Positions 10,470 to 20,453 of a stretch of DNA of 64,000 nt are shown in pieces; position 1 is the first letter of the stretch; each line of letters starts with the position of its first letter. Source of the stretch: Candidatus Endomicrobiellum meruensis (GTDB lineage Bacteria > Elusimicrobiota > Endomicrobiia > Endomicrobiales > Endomicrobiaceae); NCBI GenBank assembly GCA_031282625.1, contig JAITDI010000017.1, positions 1 through 64,000 on the forward strand, in the 5' to 3' direction. The notes beneath the pieces were generated by a model. That model saw only the letters and a list, made by a program, of their open reading frames with translations. It did no database searches and was not told the DNA's origin. The position numbers and the translations under genes were made by a program.

Positions 10470-11543
10470 ATGTCTTCAAAGTTGAGGGAAACTAGAAAAT
10501 CTATAGACAAAGTTGATAGAGAAATAGCAAAACTTTTGGACAAAAGAGGGAAACTTGCTTTAGATATTGCTAGAGCAAAGAATAATAGGGATTTTAGGGC
10601 AGGAAGCTTAGTTTATGTTCCTTCACGCGAGAAAGAAGTTTTAAAGAACATTACTTCTTCCAAAAGCATTTTTGGAGAAGAAGCTCTTAAAAATATATAC
10701 ACAGAAATAATAAGCGCTTGCAGAAATCTTGAAACTCCGACAAAAGTGTCATTTTTAGGTCCTTGGGCGACATTTTCGCATCAGGCGGCAATTAATAATT
10801 TTGGTTCCTTGGGATACTTTATTCCAGCAGACACTCCTCTTGAAGTTCTATCAGAAGTTGAAAGCGGTAGGGCGGATTTTGGCGTAGTTCCAGTAGAAAA
10901 TTCTAACGAAGGGTCTGTAAACGTAACTTTGGACATGCTTGTTGAAAGTGATATCAAAATATGCGCTGAGATAAGCTTAAAAATAGAGCAGTGTTTTCTT
11001 GTTAAAGATCCTAAAGCAGAAATTTTAAGAATTTATTCTCATACGCATGCCTTGGCTCAGTGTAGAAGCTGGATAGCAAAACATTATCCTGATGCAGAAC
11101 TAATACCTGTTTCTTCAACAGCAGAAGCCGCTAAAAAAGTTTCTAAAGAAGATTTTTCCGCAGCTATAGCTTCTGAAGTGGCGGCTAAAATTTATGATCT
11201 TTATATTTTGCAAAAAGGAGTACAGGACACTAGAGAAAACTTTACAAGATTTTTTGTTATAGGCAAGGTTTCAACAGAGCCCAGCGGTAAAGATAAAACA
11301 AGTTTAGTTTTTATAGTTAAAGATAAAGTTGGAGCTTTATATGAGGCACTTGAAATTTTTGAAAAGAGTAATGTAAATTTGACAAAAATTGAATCGCGCC
11401 CGACTAAGAAAAAAGTTTGGAAATATATGTTTTTTGTTGATTTTAAAGGGCATGTTAAAGACCAAAATATAGTTAAGGCAATAAAAAGTTTGGAAAGAAA
11501 AAGCGTTTTTGTAAAGAGTTTAGGCAGCTACCCGAGAGCATAA
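10470..11543 (+). CDS. pheA: Bifunctional chorismate mutase / prephenate dehydratase (P-protein)
   Basis: N-terminal chorismate mutase helix, then PDT (GPWATFSHQAA, VPVENSNEGSVN, NFTRFFVIG) and ACT domain (ESRPTKKKVWKYMFFVDF). Confidence 0.95.
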   Translation: MSSKLRETRKSIDKVDREIAKLLDKRGKLALDIARAKNNRDFRAGSLVYVPSREKEVLKNITSSKSIFGEEALKNIYTEIISACRNLETPTKVSFLGPWATFSHQAAINNFGSLGYFIPADTPLEVLSEVESGRADFGVVPVENSNEGSVNVTLDMLVESDIKICAEISLKIEQCFLVKDPKAEILRIYSHTHALAQCRSWIAKHYPDAELIPVSSTAEAAKKVSKEDFSAAIASEVAAKIYDLYILQKGVQDTRENFTRFFVIGKVSTEPSGKDKTSLVFIVKDKVGALYEALEIFEKSNVNLTKIESRPTKKKVWKYMFFVDFKGHVKDQNIVKAIKSLERKSVFVKSLGSYPRA

Positions 11544-11544
11544 T

Positions 11545-11943
11545 ATGGATATACAAAACATTATTAATTAGAAAAGCTTGCGACAGGCTCAAGCCTTATG
11601 TTGCAGGCAAACCTATAGACGAGATAAAAAGAGAATATAATCTTAAAGCAGTTATAAAACTTGCGTCAAATGAAAATTCTTTAGGAGCTTCAAAAAAAGA
11701 GCTTAAGGCGTTAAGAGATAATTTTGATAAGGTGTTTTTTTACCCTGATTCAAGTTCTTTTGGCTTGAAAAAATCTCTATGCTAATTGCGGGGAAAAATA
11801 TTTTTGTCAAACTTTTAAAAGAAGGTGTGATACTAAGAGACATGGACGAATATGAGCTTTCAGACTAAGTAAGAGTTACAGTATCTCTTCGCAAATAAAA
11901 TAGATTGTTCATAGAAAAATTAAAAAAAATTTTGAAGTCCTAA
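11545..11943 (+). pseudogene. hisC: Decayed histidinol-phosphate/aromatic aminotransferase with large internal deletion
   Basis: RKACDRLKPYVAGKPIDEIKREYNLKAVIKLASNENSLGASKKELKALRDNFDKVFFYPDSSSFGLKKSLC* (HisC N-terminus), then LLKEGVILRDMDEYELSD*VRVTVSLRK (HisC C-terminus); about 200 residues of core missing, frameshift near the start. Confidence 0.85.
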
Positions 11944-11955
11944 AAAGGAAAATTT

Positions 11956-12978
11956 ATGATAATAACAATGAAACAAGGCTCAAAGCCGAAAGATATTGCT
12001 GTTGTCGCGGAAAAGATTAAAGGGTTAGGATACAAGCCTCATATATCAAAAGGTAAAGACGTTACAATTATAGGAATGATAGGTGACTATGCCGAGAAGT
12101 ATAAAGACGCTTTTGAGTCTATGGAAGTTGTTGAACACGTAAGCGAGATACAAAAACCTTATAAGCTTGCTTCAAGAGACTTCAAAAAAGAAAACACTAT
12201 AGTTAAAGTGAGTAGAAATGTTGAAATCGGCGGAAAAAAAATACATGTTATAGCTGGACCTTGCGCAATTGAAACCAAAGAACAGATGGTTACTACCGCA
12301 AAAATAGTTAAAGATGCGGGAGCGACAATAATTAGAGGCGGGGCGTATAAACCAAGGAGTTCTCCATACGCTTTCCAAGGGCTTGGAGAGAAAGGATTGA
12401 AATATTTAAATGAGTCCGGTTCAAAGCTGCATATGCCGACTATTAGTGAAGCTATGACTGTTGAACAGGTTGAGATTGTTGCAAAATATTGCGATATAGT
12501 GCAGATAGGCGCGAGAAATATACAAAATTATGATTTGTTAAAAGCGGCTGGAAAGCAAACAAAGCCTGTTCTTCTAAAGAGGGGTATGGCTATAACAATA
12601 AAAGAGCTTTTGCTTTCTGCAGAATATGTTCTTTCGCAGGGCAATTATAGCGTTATTCTCTGTGAAAGAGGAATAAGAACATTTGAAACTGCTACAAGAT
12701 TCACAATGGATTTAAACGCGGTTCCGGTTATAAAAAAGCTGTCACATTTGCCGGTAGTTTTAGATCCGTCGCATGGCATTGGCATAAGGGAACACGTCGG
12801 TACAATGGCAAAAGCGTGTATTGCTGTTGGTGCAGATGGTTTGATAATAGAAGTTCATCCTCAGCCGGAACTTGCTCTTTCCGATGGACATCAAAGCTTG
12901 CTGCCTGACCAGTTTAAAGCTTTGATGAAAGATCTTGATTTAGTGGCAAAGGCTGTAGGTAGGGAGCTTTTGGATTAA
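11956..12978 (+). CDS. aroF: 3-deoxy-7-phosphoheptulonate synthase (DAHP synthase, AroF/AroA-beta type)
   Basis: [46 protein letters not shown]-terminal ferredoxin-like regulatory domain. Confidence 0.95.
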   Translation: MIITMKQGSKPKDIAVVAEKIKGLGYKPHISKGKDVTIIGMIGDYAEKYKDAFESMEVVEHVSEIQKPYKLASRDFKKENTIVKVSRNVEIGGKKIHVIAGPCAIETKEQMVTTAKIVKDAGATIIRGGAYKPRSSPYAFQGLGEKGLKYLNESGSKLHMPTISEAMTVEQVEIVAKYCDIVQIGARNIQNYDLLKAAGKQTKPVLLKRGMAITIKELLLSAEYVLSQGNYSVILCERGIRTFETATRFTMDLNAVPVIKKLSHLPVVLDPSHGIGIREHVGTMAKACIAVGADGLIIEVHPQPELALSDGHQSLLPDQFKALMKDLDLVAKAVGRELLD

Positions 12979-13799
12979 TGCTAAATGTGAGCATAGTCGG
13001 TTTAGGGCAAATAGGAAGTTCTTTAGGTCTTGCTTTAAAAAGCAAAACTTTAAAGGATCGCTATTATGTAACAGGTATAGCAAGGAATAAAGAAATTTTA
13101 AAAGCTGCGCTTAAGATTGGCGCTGCGGACGAAGTATCTTTATCTTTAGCATCAGCAAAAAATTCCGATATTGTAGTTATATGCACGCCTGTCGATACGA
13201 TTGCTTCCATATATAAAAAGCTCGTTAAAATTGTAAAAAAAAATACCGTAATTACCGACTCTGGCAGTGTAAAATATTCAATAGAGTGTGAAATAAACAA
13301 TATTAAGAGTAAAGTTTCTTTTGTTGGTTCTCACCCGATGGCAGGAAGAGCAAAAAATGGACTTAGTTCTGCGTCGGCAGATATGTTTAAAAATGCGAAA
13401 GTCATTATAACACCGCGATATGGCAAATCTGAAAAGATTGTGTCCAAGATTTGGAAGGATGCTGGTACTGAAATTGTAAAAATGTCTGCAAAAAACCATG
13501 ATGAGCTGGTTGCTTTTACAAGTCATTTGCTCCACGTTATAGCTTTTTCGTTAAATAAAACTTATAAAAAAATAAAAAAGAAAAATCCGCATATTGACGA
13601 TCTTATTGCAGGATCTTTTAAGAGTATAACAAGAGTATCTGTATCAAGTGCAGATATGTGGGCGCCTATTTTTGCTTTAAACGGCAAAAATATCAATAAA
13701 TATTTAGACGAATTTATAAAAGAACTTAATGTCTTTAAGCGAAACCTAAGCGATAAGAAAAAAATTAAAAAAGAGATTCTTAAGACTCAAAAAGGCTAG
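12978..13799 (+). CDS. tyrA: Prephenate dehydrogenase
   Basis: IVGLGQIGSSLGLAL Rossmann, TDSGSVK, GSHPMAG motifs. Confidence 0.93.
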   Translation: MLNVSIVGLGQIGSSLGLALKSKTLKDRYYVTGIARNKEILKAALKIGAADEVSLSLASAKNSDIVVICTPVDTIASIYKKLVKIVKKNTVITDSGSVKYSIECEINNIKSKVSFVGSHPMAGRAKNGLSSASADMFKNAKVIITPRYGKSEKIVSKIWKDAGTEIVKMSAKNHDELVAFTSHLLHVIAFSLNKTYKKIKKKNPHIDDLIAGSFKSITRVSVSSADMWAPIFALNGKNINKYLDEFIKELNVFKRNLSDKKKIKKEILKTQKG

Positions 13800-13803
13800 A
13801 AAT

Positions 13804-14901
13804 ATGGACATAACGGGAAGAATCAAAGGTATAAAATATAAAAAGATAATAGGTAAAGATTTAAATAAGTCTAGTTTAGAAAAATTTGATATAAACTCAG
13901 CTTCGGCAACTTCTTTGATATTTGATAAGCAGAATTTATTTGCAGTATCAAAATGGATTTCTCCAAAAAGAACGCGTTCGTATCCCTATGAAAGAATATA
14001 TGATTCTATGCATATATCTAAAAAAATCACTGTAATTCCAGTTATAAAAGATGAAGGAAAAAATGGAGATAGGGATTTCTTGCAATGGGATATTATTTCG
14101 TTGATGTCGCTGCTAGATATTTGTGTGATTTTTGCCTATTACTATCATGCAAATACAAATAAGTCAGCAAATAAAATTACGGATCAGAAATTTGATAATA
14201 ATTACGTTTTATCAAAAATAAAAGAGATTGAAGGTTATCACAGCTCTGGGTTACATTGGAATCTGAAGGAATTAGACGATTTACATTTCATAGTGGATAA
14301 AGCAAAGAATAATTATTTAAAAATAGAAGAAGAAACAAAGATAAGATTACATAACTTTGCTGGAATCAATAATTTTGAAAATAAGATTGCCAAAGATCTT
14401 AAAGATTTTATGGAATTCTCAAGAGAGAAATCGGAAAAAGCTCAAAACAGAGAATATAAAACTATACAATCAAAAGAAAGCTTGAACAGGTTATCAAAAT
14501 CTAAAATAACAATTCAAAACTATTTAGGCGGGAAATATTTTTTTACCGTTGATGAAGTTGAGTTAAATAAAAACATTGTGAGCCTTATAGAAAATAAGCA
14601 TAGTAAAAATTCAGTTTTGCCGAGTGAGTCTGATGTCAAAGACGGATTAATTAAGATGATTCTTTATTCCAATCTTACTTCCGTTAAGGCAGACAGTGTA
14701 TCTATAAAAAGCGTAGCTGTCTTAAGACTAACTTCCAACATCTTTATCGGATCAATAAGTTCGGAGTCTGTTAAAAAAGATATTGTTGATAGTTTTAAGA
14801 TAAACAATTTATCTGAAAAGCAGAAGATATTTATAGAATGTCTTTTTAAAGAAGCTAATGAAAATAATTTTATAGTACAAATTTGCAGGACAAAACAATG
14901 A
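13804..14901 (+). CDS. Putative type II restriction endonuclease partner of the adjacent Dam-type methylase
   Basis: 365 aa, no housekeeping similarity; 4-nt gap after tyrA and 19-nt overlap with a D12-class adenine methylase; assignment rests mainly on pairing. Confidence 0.55.
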   Translation: MDITGRIKGIKYKKIIGKDLNKSSLEKFDINSASATSLIFDKQNLFAVSKWISPKRTRSYPYERIYDSMHISKKITVIPVIKDEGKNGDRDFLQWDIISLMSLLDICVIFAYYYHANTNKSANKITDQKFDNNYVLSKIKEIEGYHSSGLHWNLKELDDLHFIVDKAKNNYLKIEEETKIRLHNFAGINNFENKIAKDLKDFMEFSREKSEKAQNREYKTIQSKESLNRLSKSKITIQNYLGGKYFFTVDEVELNKNIVSLIENKHSKNSVLPSESDVKDGLIKMILYSNLTSVKADSVSIKSVAVLRLTSNIFIGSISSESVKKDIVDSFKINNLSEKQKIFIECLFKEANENNFIVQICRTKQ

Positions 14902-15779
14902 TAAAGAGTCCATTAAGATATCCGGGTGGCAAAAGTAGAGCTGTTGATTTAATATCAAGCCTTATTCCTGACTTTGACGAGTACAGAGAACCTTTTTTGG
15001 GCGGCGGATCACTATTTATAAATTTAAAACAGATACTTCCAAATAAAGTTTTTTGGATAAATGATTTGTATGAAGAATTATATAAATTCTGGAAATACAG
15101 TCGCGAAGATATGCGCAGATTAATTGATAAAATTTACGAGTGGAAATCTAAATATGTCAATGGTAAGGAACTTTATAAGTTTCTTAAAGCCAATACGAAT
15201 AGTTTTAACGATTTGGAAACAGCGGCTTATTTTTTTATATACAATCGTATTACATTTTCAGGTACCAGTTTAAGCGGGGGCTACAGCGAATCGGCTTTTA
15301 ATAGTCGTTTTACGGAAAGCAGCATATTAAGATTGAAAAATATTGAAGAGATAGTTAAGGGTGTGAAAATTACCAATACCGATTATGAAAAAGTTCTTGC
15401 TGCAGATGGAGATTCTGTTTTTGTTTTTTTGGATCCTCCGTATTTTTCGGCGAAAAAATCGGCTTTATACGGGAAGAACGGTGATTTGCACAAAAGTTTT
15501 GATCATGAACGTTTTGCCAATGTTATGAAAAACTGTAAACATAAATGGTTAATCACATATGACAATAGCGACTATATAAAAAATTTATTTTCTTTTGCGA
15601 ACGTTTTTCCGTGGAATTTAACATATGGTATGCGGAATGTTAACGGCAGAGGAAAACAAATAGAAGAAGAGATATTTATTTCAAATTATTTAACATCAGT
15701 ACCGAGACAAGACGCTCTTGATTTTTTTGAAAATAAAAATAAAATGCCAAAATCTGTAAATACAATTTGGAAGAGTTGA
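14883..15779 (+). CDS. DNA adenine (N6) methyltransferase, D12/Dam class
   Basis: KSPLRYPGGKSRA (motif X/I), EPFLGGGSLF, VFLDPPYFS (DPPY motif IV), WLITYDNS. Confidence 0.93.
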   Translation: MQDKTMIKSPLRYPGGKSRAVDLISSLIPDFDEYREPFLGGGSLFINLKQILPNKVFWINDLYEELYKFWKYSREDMRRLIDKIYEWKSKYVNGKELYKFLKANTNSFNDLETAAYFFIYNRITFSGTSLSGGYSESAFNSRFTESSILRLKNIEEIVKGVKITNTDYEKVLAADGDSVFVFLDPPYFSAKKSALYGKNGDLHKSFDHERFANVMKNCKHKWLITYDNSDYIKNLFSFANVFPWNLTYGMRNVNGRGKQIEEEIFISNYLTSVPRQDALDFFENKNKMPKSVNTIWKS

Positions 15780-15781
15780 CG

Positions 15782-17074
15782 ATGGATATAAAATTAAAAA
15801 AAGTAAATTCTGTTTCTGGTGTTGTTGAAGTTCCCGCGGATAAGTCTATAACGCATAGAGCCGTTATGTTGTCATCTCTTGCTGAAGGCGATTCTATAGT
15901 TAGAAATTATCTTCCTTCCGATGATTGCAATAGGACTATAGAGGCTTTTCGCCAAATGGGAGCTGAAATTAAAATTGATAACGGGAATTTGTACATAAAG
16001 GGTGCTGGGTTAAATTTAAAAAAACCACAAGACGGTAAATACAATATTTATGCGGGCAACTCTGGCACAACATCAAGGCTTATTTCTGGTATTTTGGCGG
16101 GACAAGATTTTGAGACTATTATAACTGGCGACGAAAGTCTTTCAAAAAGACCGATGAGTAGGATAATAGAACCGTTATCTAAAATGGGAGTTGAAATAAG
16201 TTCTAACGACGGACTGTTGCCTCTTGCTATAAAAGGAAAAAATCCTATTAAAGCAATGAATTACATATGCGACAAATCAACCGCTCAAGTTAAGTCGGCA
16301 GTTTTATTTGCAGGACTTTATGCTGATGGAGCTACAACTTATACCGAACCTGAAAAATCTAGAGATCACAGCGAGAGAATGTTAAAAGCTTTTGGAGCAG
16401 ATGTCAGAGTTAACGGAAATTCCGTTACAATTTATCCCACACAAAAGCTGTTGCCTCAAGATATTACCGTTCCAGGAGACATTTCTTCTGCGGCGTTTTT
16501 TATAGCGGCGGCTTTGATTATTCCGGGATCAAATTTGACAATAAAAAATGTCGGAGTTAATCCGACTAGAGACGGTTTTATTGATGTTTTAAAGCGCATG
16601 GGCGCCAAAATTTCTTTAATAAATCTAAGAGAAATTTCTAATGAGACTGTTTGCGATATAGAGGTTAAGTATTCAAAACTTAAAGCTGCGAATATAGACG
16701 CTTCAATTATACCTAGAATGGTTGATGAAATTCCTGTATTTGTTCTTATAGCGACCCAAGCTGAAGGAATAACTAAAATTTCAGGAGCTGGAGAACTTAA
16801 AGTTAAGGAAACCGACAGAATAGCTGCTGTGGCAAGTCAGTTCAAAAAACTTGGCGCTCAAGTTGAAGCCCTTGATGACGGATTTATTATTAATGGCAAC
16901 GGTGGTATTCCTTTAAACGGTAATCTTTTAGATAGTTTTGAAGATCACAGAGTAGCCATGACCTTATCGATAGCTTCTTTGATAGCTGACGGAGAAACTG
17001 TGATTAAAGACTCAAACTGCGTTAGTATATCTTTTCCAAACTTCTATGAGGTATTGAAAAATATATGCAAGTAA
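15782..17074 (+). CDS. aroA: 3-phosphoshikimate 1-carboxyvinyltransferase (EPSP synthase)
   Basis: PADKSITHRAVMLSSLAEG, GNSGTTSRLISG, ESLSKRPM, KSRDHSERML; likely ATG 15782. Confidence 0.95.
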   Translation: MDIKLKKVNSVSGVVEVPADKSITHRAVMLSSLAEGDSIVRNYLPSDDCNRTIEAFRQMGAEIKIDNGNLYIKGAGLNLKKPQDGKYNIYAGNSGTTSRLISGILAGQDFETIITGDESLSKRPMSRIIEPLSKMGVEISSNDGLLPLAIKGKNPIKAMNYICDKSTAQVKSAVLFAGLYADGATTYTEPEKSRDHSERMLKAFGADVRVNGNSVTIYPTQKLLPQDITVPGDISSAAFFIAAALIIPGSNLTIKNVGVNPTRDGFIDVLKRMGAKISLINLREISNETVCDIEVKYSKLKAANIDASIIPRMVDEIPVFVLIATQAEGITKISGAGELKVKETDRIAAVASQFKKLGAQVEALDDGFIINGNGGIPLNGNLLDSFEDHRVAMTLSIASLIADGETVIKDSNCVSISFPNFYEVLKNICK

Positions 17075-17655
17075 AAGAAAAATCTTCTTTCTTATTTTTG
17101 CTTGGTAGGCAGATGTTTAGGATAATGTTTAAGCTATTTTATAGGTATTGTATAGAAGGATCGCAGAATATACCAAACACTGGAGGAGCAGTAATCGCTC
17201 CAAATCATATAAGTTTCTTTGATCCGCCTCTTACGGGTGCAGCCATGAAACGTCCATTGTATTTTATGGCAAAAAAGGACTTGTTTGACATTCCTGTATT
17301 CGGCTGGACCATAAAACAAACAAATGCATTTCCCGTTAATAGAGGTGTTCAAGATATGTCTGCTGTGAGACATTCATTTTCTCTACTTGAGAAAGGACGT
17401 TTGCTTTTGATGTTTCCTGAAGGTACTCGTTCTAAAGATGGAGAGTTGGGAAAAGCCAGAGCTGGAGCTGGTATGGTAGCGTGCAATGCTCAAGTTCCGT
17501 TAATTCCTGTTAAAATAGAGAATACAAACATGATGTTAAAGTTTAAGCGGATAAAAATAAAATACGGAAAACCTATATATCCTCCAAAAAATTTTTCAAA
17601 AAATGATTATATAGGCTTATCGCAAAAAGTTTTGGATGAAATATCAAAAATGTAA
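17065..17655 (+). CDS. plsC: 1-acyl-sn-glycerol-3-phosphate acyltransferase
   Basis: APNHISFFDPP (NHx4D), FPEGTRSKDGEL. Confidence 0.88.
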   Translation: MQVKEKSSFLFLLGRQMFRIMFKLFYRYCIEGSQNIPNTGGAVIAPNHISFFDPPLTGAAMKRPLYFMAKKDLFDIPVFGWTIKQTNAFPVNRGVQDMSAVRHSFSLLEKGRLLLMFPEGTRSKDGELGKARAGAGMVACNAQVPLIPVKIENTNMMLKFKRIKIKYGKPIYPPKNFSKNDYIGLSQKVLDEISKM

Positions 17656-17666
17656 CGGAGCATTTA

Positions 17667-18524
17667 GTGGATAAAAATGTTGAAATAAAGATAGCTGCCA
17701 ACGCTGGGTTTTGTTTTGGCGTTAAAAGAGCTATAGATTTAGTAGAAAAAACTTTGAATGAAAAACCTGAGGTATATACTTTAGGACCAATAATCCACAA
17801 TCCTCAAGAAGTTAAACGACTGAAAGAAAAAGGCGTAAAAATTTTAAATGACATAGACTCTGTCAAAAGCGGTTGTATAATTCTAAGAACTCACGGTATA
17901 TCTTTAGAATTGCGTAATAGGCTTGAAAAAGATAGAACATTATATATAGACGCTACATGCCCATTTGTTAAAAAAGCTCAGGATATAATCAAGAATTTAA
18001 GTTCACAGGAAACAAATATAATAATAGTTGGCGAGAATTCTCACCCTGAAGTTGAGGCGCTTGTTTCTTATGGGGCAGGTAAATGTGTTGTTATTGAAAG
18101 CCCTAAGGAAGCTCTTGAGTTTAAAGGGACAGGAGAGTTAAATATTGTAAGCCAGACAACGCAGACTCCTCAGAATTTTAACGTTATTGTTGAAATTTTA
18201 AAGAAACGATTTAAAGTTAATATTTACAATACTATATGTAAAGCAACGCTTGAAAGGCAGGAATCTGCAGAAAAACTTGCTAAGAAAGTTGATTTGATGA
18301 TAGTTATAGGTGGTAAGAATTCAGGAAATACTACGCGTCTTGCCGAAATATGTAAAGCTCAAACAGAAACATATCATATTGAAACCATAGACGAATTAGA
18401 TGATAAATGGTTTAACAATATTAAAACTGTAGGGTTAACCGCAGGAGCTTCAACTCCTGACAATATAATAAAAAGCGTACAAAGGAGGCTTGGAGAGATT
18501 CTTGGGTACGAGAGAAACCAATAG
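17667..18524 (+). CDS. ispH: 4-hydroxy-3-methylbut-2-enyl diphosphate reductase
   Basis: GFCFGVKRAI, LRTHG, DATCPFVKKAQ, VGLTAGASTPD; GTG start. Confidence 0.95.
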   Translation: MDKNVEIKIAANAGFCFGVKRAIDLVEKTLNEKPEVYTLGPIIHNPQEVKRLKEKGVKILNDIDSVKSGCIILRTHGISLELRNRLEKDRTLYIDATCPFVKKAQDIIKNLSSQETNIIIVGENSHPEVEALVSYGAGKCVVIESPKEALEFKGTGELNIVSQTTQTPQNFNVIVEILKKRFKVNIYNTICKATLERQESAEKLAKKVDLMIVIGGKNSGNTTRLAEICKAQTETYHIETIDELDDKWFNNIKTVGLTAGASTPDNIIKSVQRRLGEILGYERNQ

Positions 18525-18570
18525 TCTAAATATGATACAAACAGATATTGTAAAGAGAGGAAAGTAAAAA

Positions 18571-20247
18571 ATGGCAGAAAATAAGAATTTAGATAAAATA
18601 ATTTTTGAAGATAGTGAAGACGTCACTATGGCTGATTTGATGAAAAGTTATGATCAAGCAAGTAAAGTTGAATTTGGACAAGAGTTGGATGTGGTTATTA
18701 TGGAAGAAACTGCAGACGATTTTATGGTTGACTTAGGTATGAAGTCTGAAGGGATAATTCCTAAAAAAGAATTTGAAGATGGAAAGATTCCTTCTGAGCT
18801 TAAGGTTGGTGCAAAGGTAAGAGTGAAAGTTATAAACATACATAATCGTCCTATACTTTCTTATAAAGCCATTGTTGAAAAAGCCAAAATATATGAATTA
18901 CAAAATGCTTTTAACAACGGTAAGCATGTAACAGGAATAATTTTGAGATCTATAAAAGGAGGTTTTATTGTTGATATAGGTACAATAAATGCGTTCCTTC
19001 CCATTTCTCAGCTTGATATTCATTTTGTAAAAGATACGCAATCCTATGTAGGTAAAACATATGAGTTCGTAATTACAGAGCTTGATGTAAGAAAGAAAAA
19101 TATAGTCATTTCCCGCAGAAAAATTGTTGAAGATGAAAAAAATGCAATCTGCGAAGCTGCTCTTGCTTCTGTTTCCGAAGGGCAAGTGCTTGACGGGATA
19201 GTTTTAAGGATTACAAATTTTGGTGCTTTTGTTGACATAGGCGGAATAGACGGTCTATTACATATAGGTGAGCTTGCTTGGTATAAAGTGAAAAAAGTTG
19301 AAGATTTGCTGTATGTGGGGCAAAGGATAAAAGTTCAGGTAATAAAAGTTGATAAAGCAGGCGGTAAGATTTCTTTGAGCATAAAAAATCTTATTGCAAA
19401 TCCTTGGGATTCTGTTACCGAACGTTTTCCGGTTGGGTTGGTTATAAAAGGAAAAGTTGCTTCAATCATGGACTATGGTGTTTTTGTAGAGCTTGATCCT
19501 GGTGTTGAGGGATTACTTCATTGTTCTGAATACGCTTGGAATGACAGCGAAGCAGCTTTAAAAAGAGAAGTAAAGAAAGGGCAAGATATAGAAGTGAAAA
19601 TTATAAGTGTTGATAAGGAAAATAAAAAAATAGCTTTATCAGTCAAACAGACTCTTTCTAATCCTTGGGACGAAGCATTTAGACATTATGCTCCAGGCAC
19701 CGTGGTGAAAGTCACAGTTCAAAGGCTTGTGCCGTTTGGAGCTTTTGTAAAATTGCCTGAAGGTATAGAAGGTCTTGTTCATATAAGCGATTTTTCATGG
19801 ACTAAAAAAATAAATCACCCTGAAGCTGTTCTAAAGAAAGGAGATGAGGTTGAAGTTGTTGTTGTGGAAGTAAACCCGCAAAAGGAGAAAATTTCTCTTT
19901 CATTAAAACACGTCACTCAGGATCCTTATAAGAAATATAAGGCTGGAAATATAGTTAAAGGGAAAGTTGTAAGAGTTACGGATTTTGGTGCTTTTGTAGA
20001 GCTTGAACCCGGAATTGAAGCATCTATAAAAAATAGCGAAGCGTCCTCTTTAAAATTTGAAAAACCGCAAGTTTTTGCTGATGATGAAGAGTTAGAGGTT
20101 AAAATAATAAAAATTGATTCCGGCAAAAGAAAAATAGAAGTTTCTGTGAAAGCTCTTGAATTTGATAGAGAGAAAGAACTTGTTAAACAGTTTGCAAATC
20201 AAGATGACAAACCCACTTTAGGAGAATTGTTGTCAGAAGAAGAATAG
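18571..20247 (+). CDS. rpsA: 30S ribosomal protein S1
   Basis: 558 aa with repeated S1 domains (GAFVDIGGIDGLLHIGEL, GVFVELDPGVEGLLHCSE, GAFVKLPEGIEGLVHISD). Confidence 0.95.
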   Translation: MAENKNLDKIIFEDSEDVTMADLMKSYDQASKVEFGQELDVVIMEETADDFMVDLGMKSEGIIPKKEFEDGKIPSELKVGAKVRVKVINIHNRPILSYKAIVEKAKIYELQNAFNNGKHVTGIILRSIKGGFIVDIGTINAFLPISQLDIHFVKDTQSYVGKTYEFVITELDVRKKNIVISRRKIVEDEKNAICEAALASVSEGQVLDGIVLRITNFGAFVDIGGIDGLLHIGELAWYKVKKVEDLLYVGQRIKVQVIKVDKAGGKISLSIKNLIANPWDSVTERFPVGLVIKGKVASIMDYGVFVELDPGVEGLLHCSEYAWNDSEAALKREVKKGQDIEVKIISVDKENKKIALSVKQTLSNPWDEAFRHYAPGTVVKVTVQRLVPFGAFVKLPEGIEGLVHISDFSWTKKINHPEAVLKKGDEVEVVVVEVNPQKEKISLSLKHVTQDPYKKYKAGNIVKGKVVRVTDFGAFVELEPGIEASIKNSEASSLKFEKPQVFADDEELEVKIIKIDSGKRKIEVSVKALEFDREKELVKQFANQDDKPTLGELLSEEE

Positions 20248-20453
20248 TCTTCAAAAATGTGGACAGCAATGCAAATGCAAAATTTCAGATTTTAAAAACA
20301 TTTATTCTTTGATTTGATTTTTGTCTTTAGTAATTAAATGTTTACATTATTTTTCTTGCGTGAGTGACTAAGTCTCGAAGGTGCAGAATATATTTTAGTG
20401 TCTGCTAATGGTTTTTAGTAGATATGCCTATTGAATTATTTATTTTGAGATAT

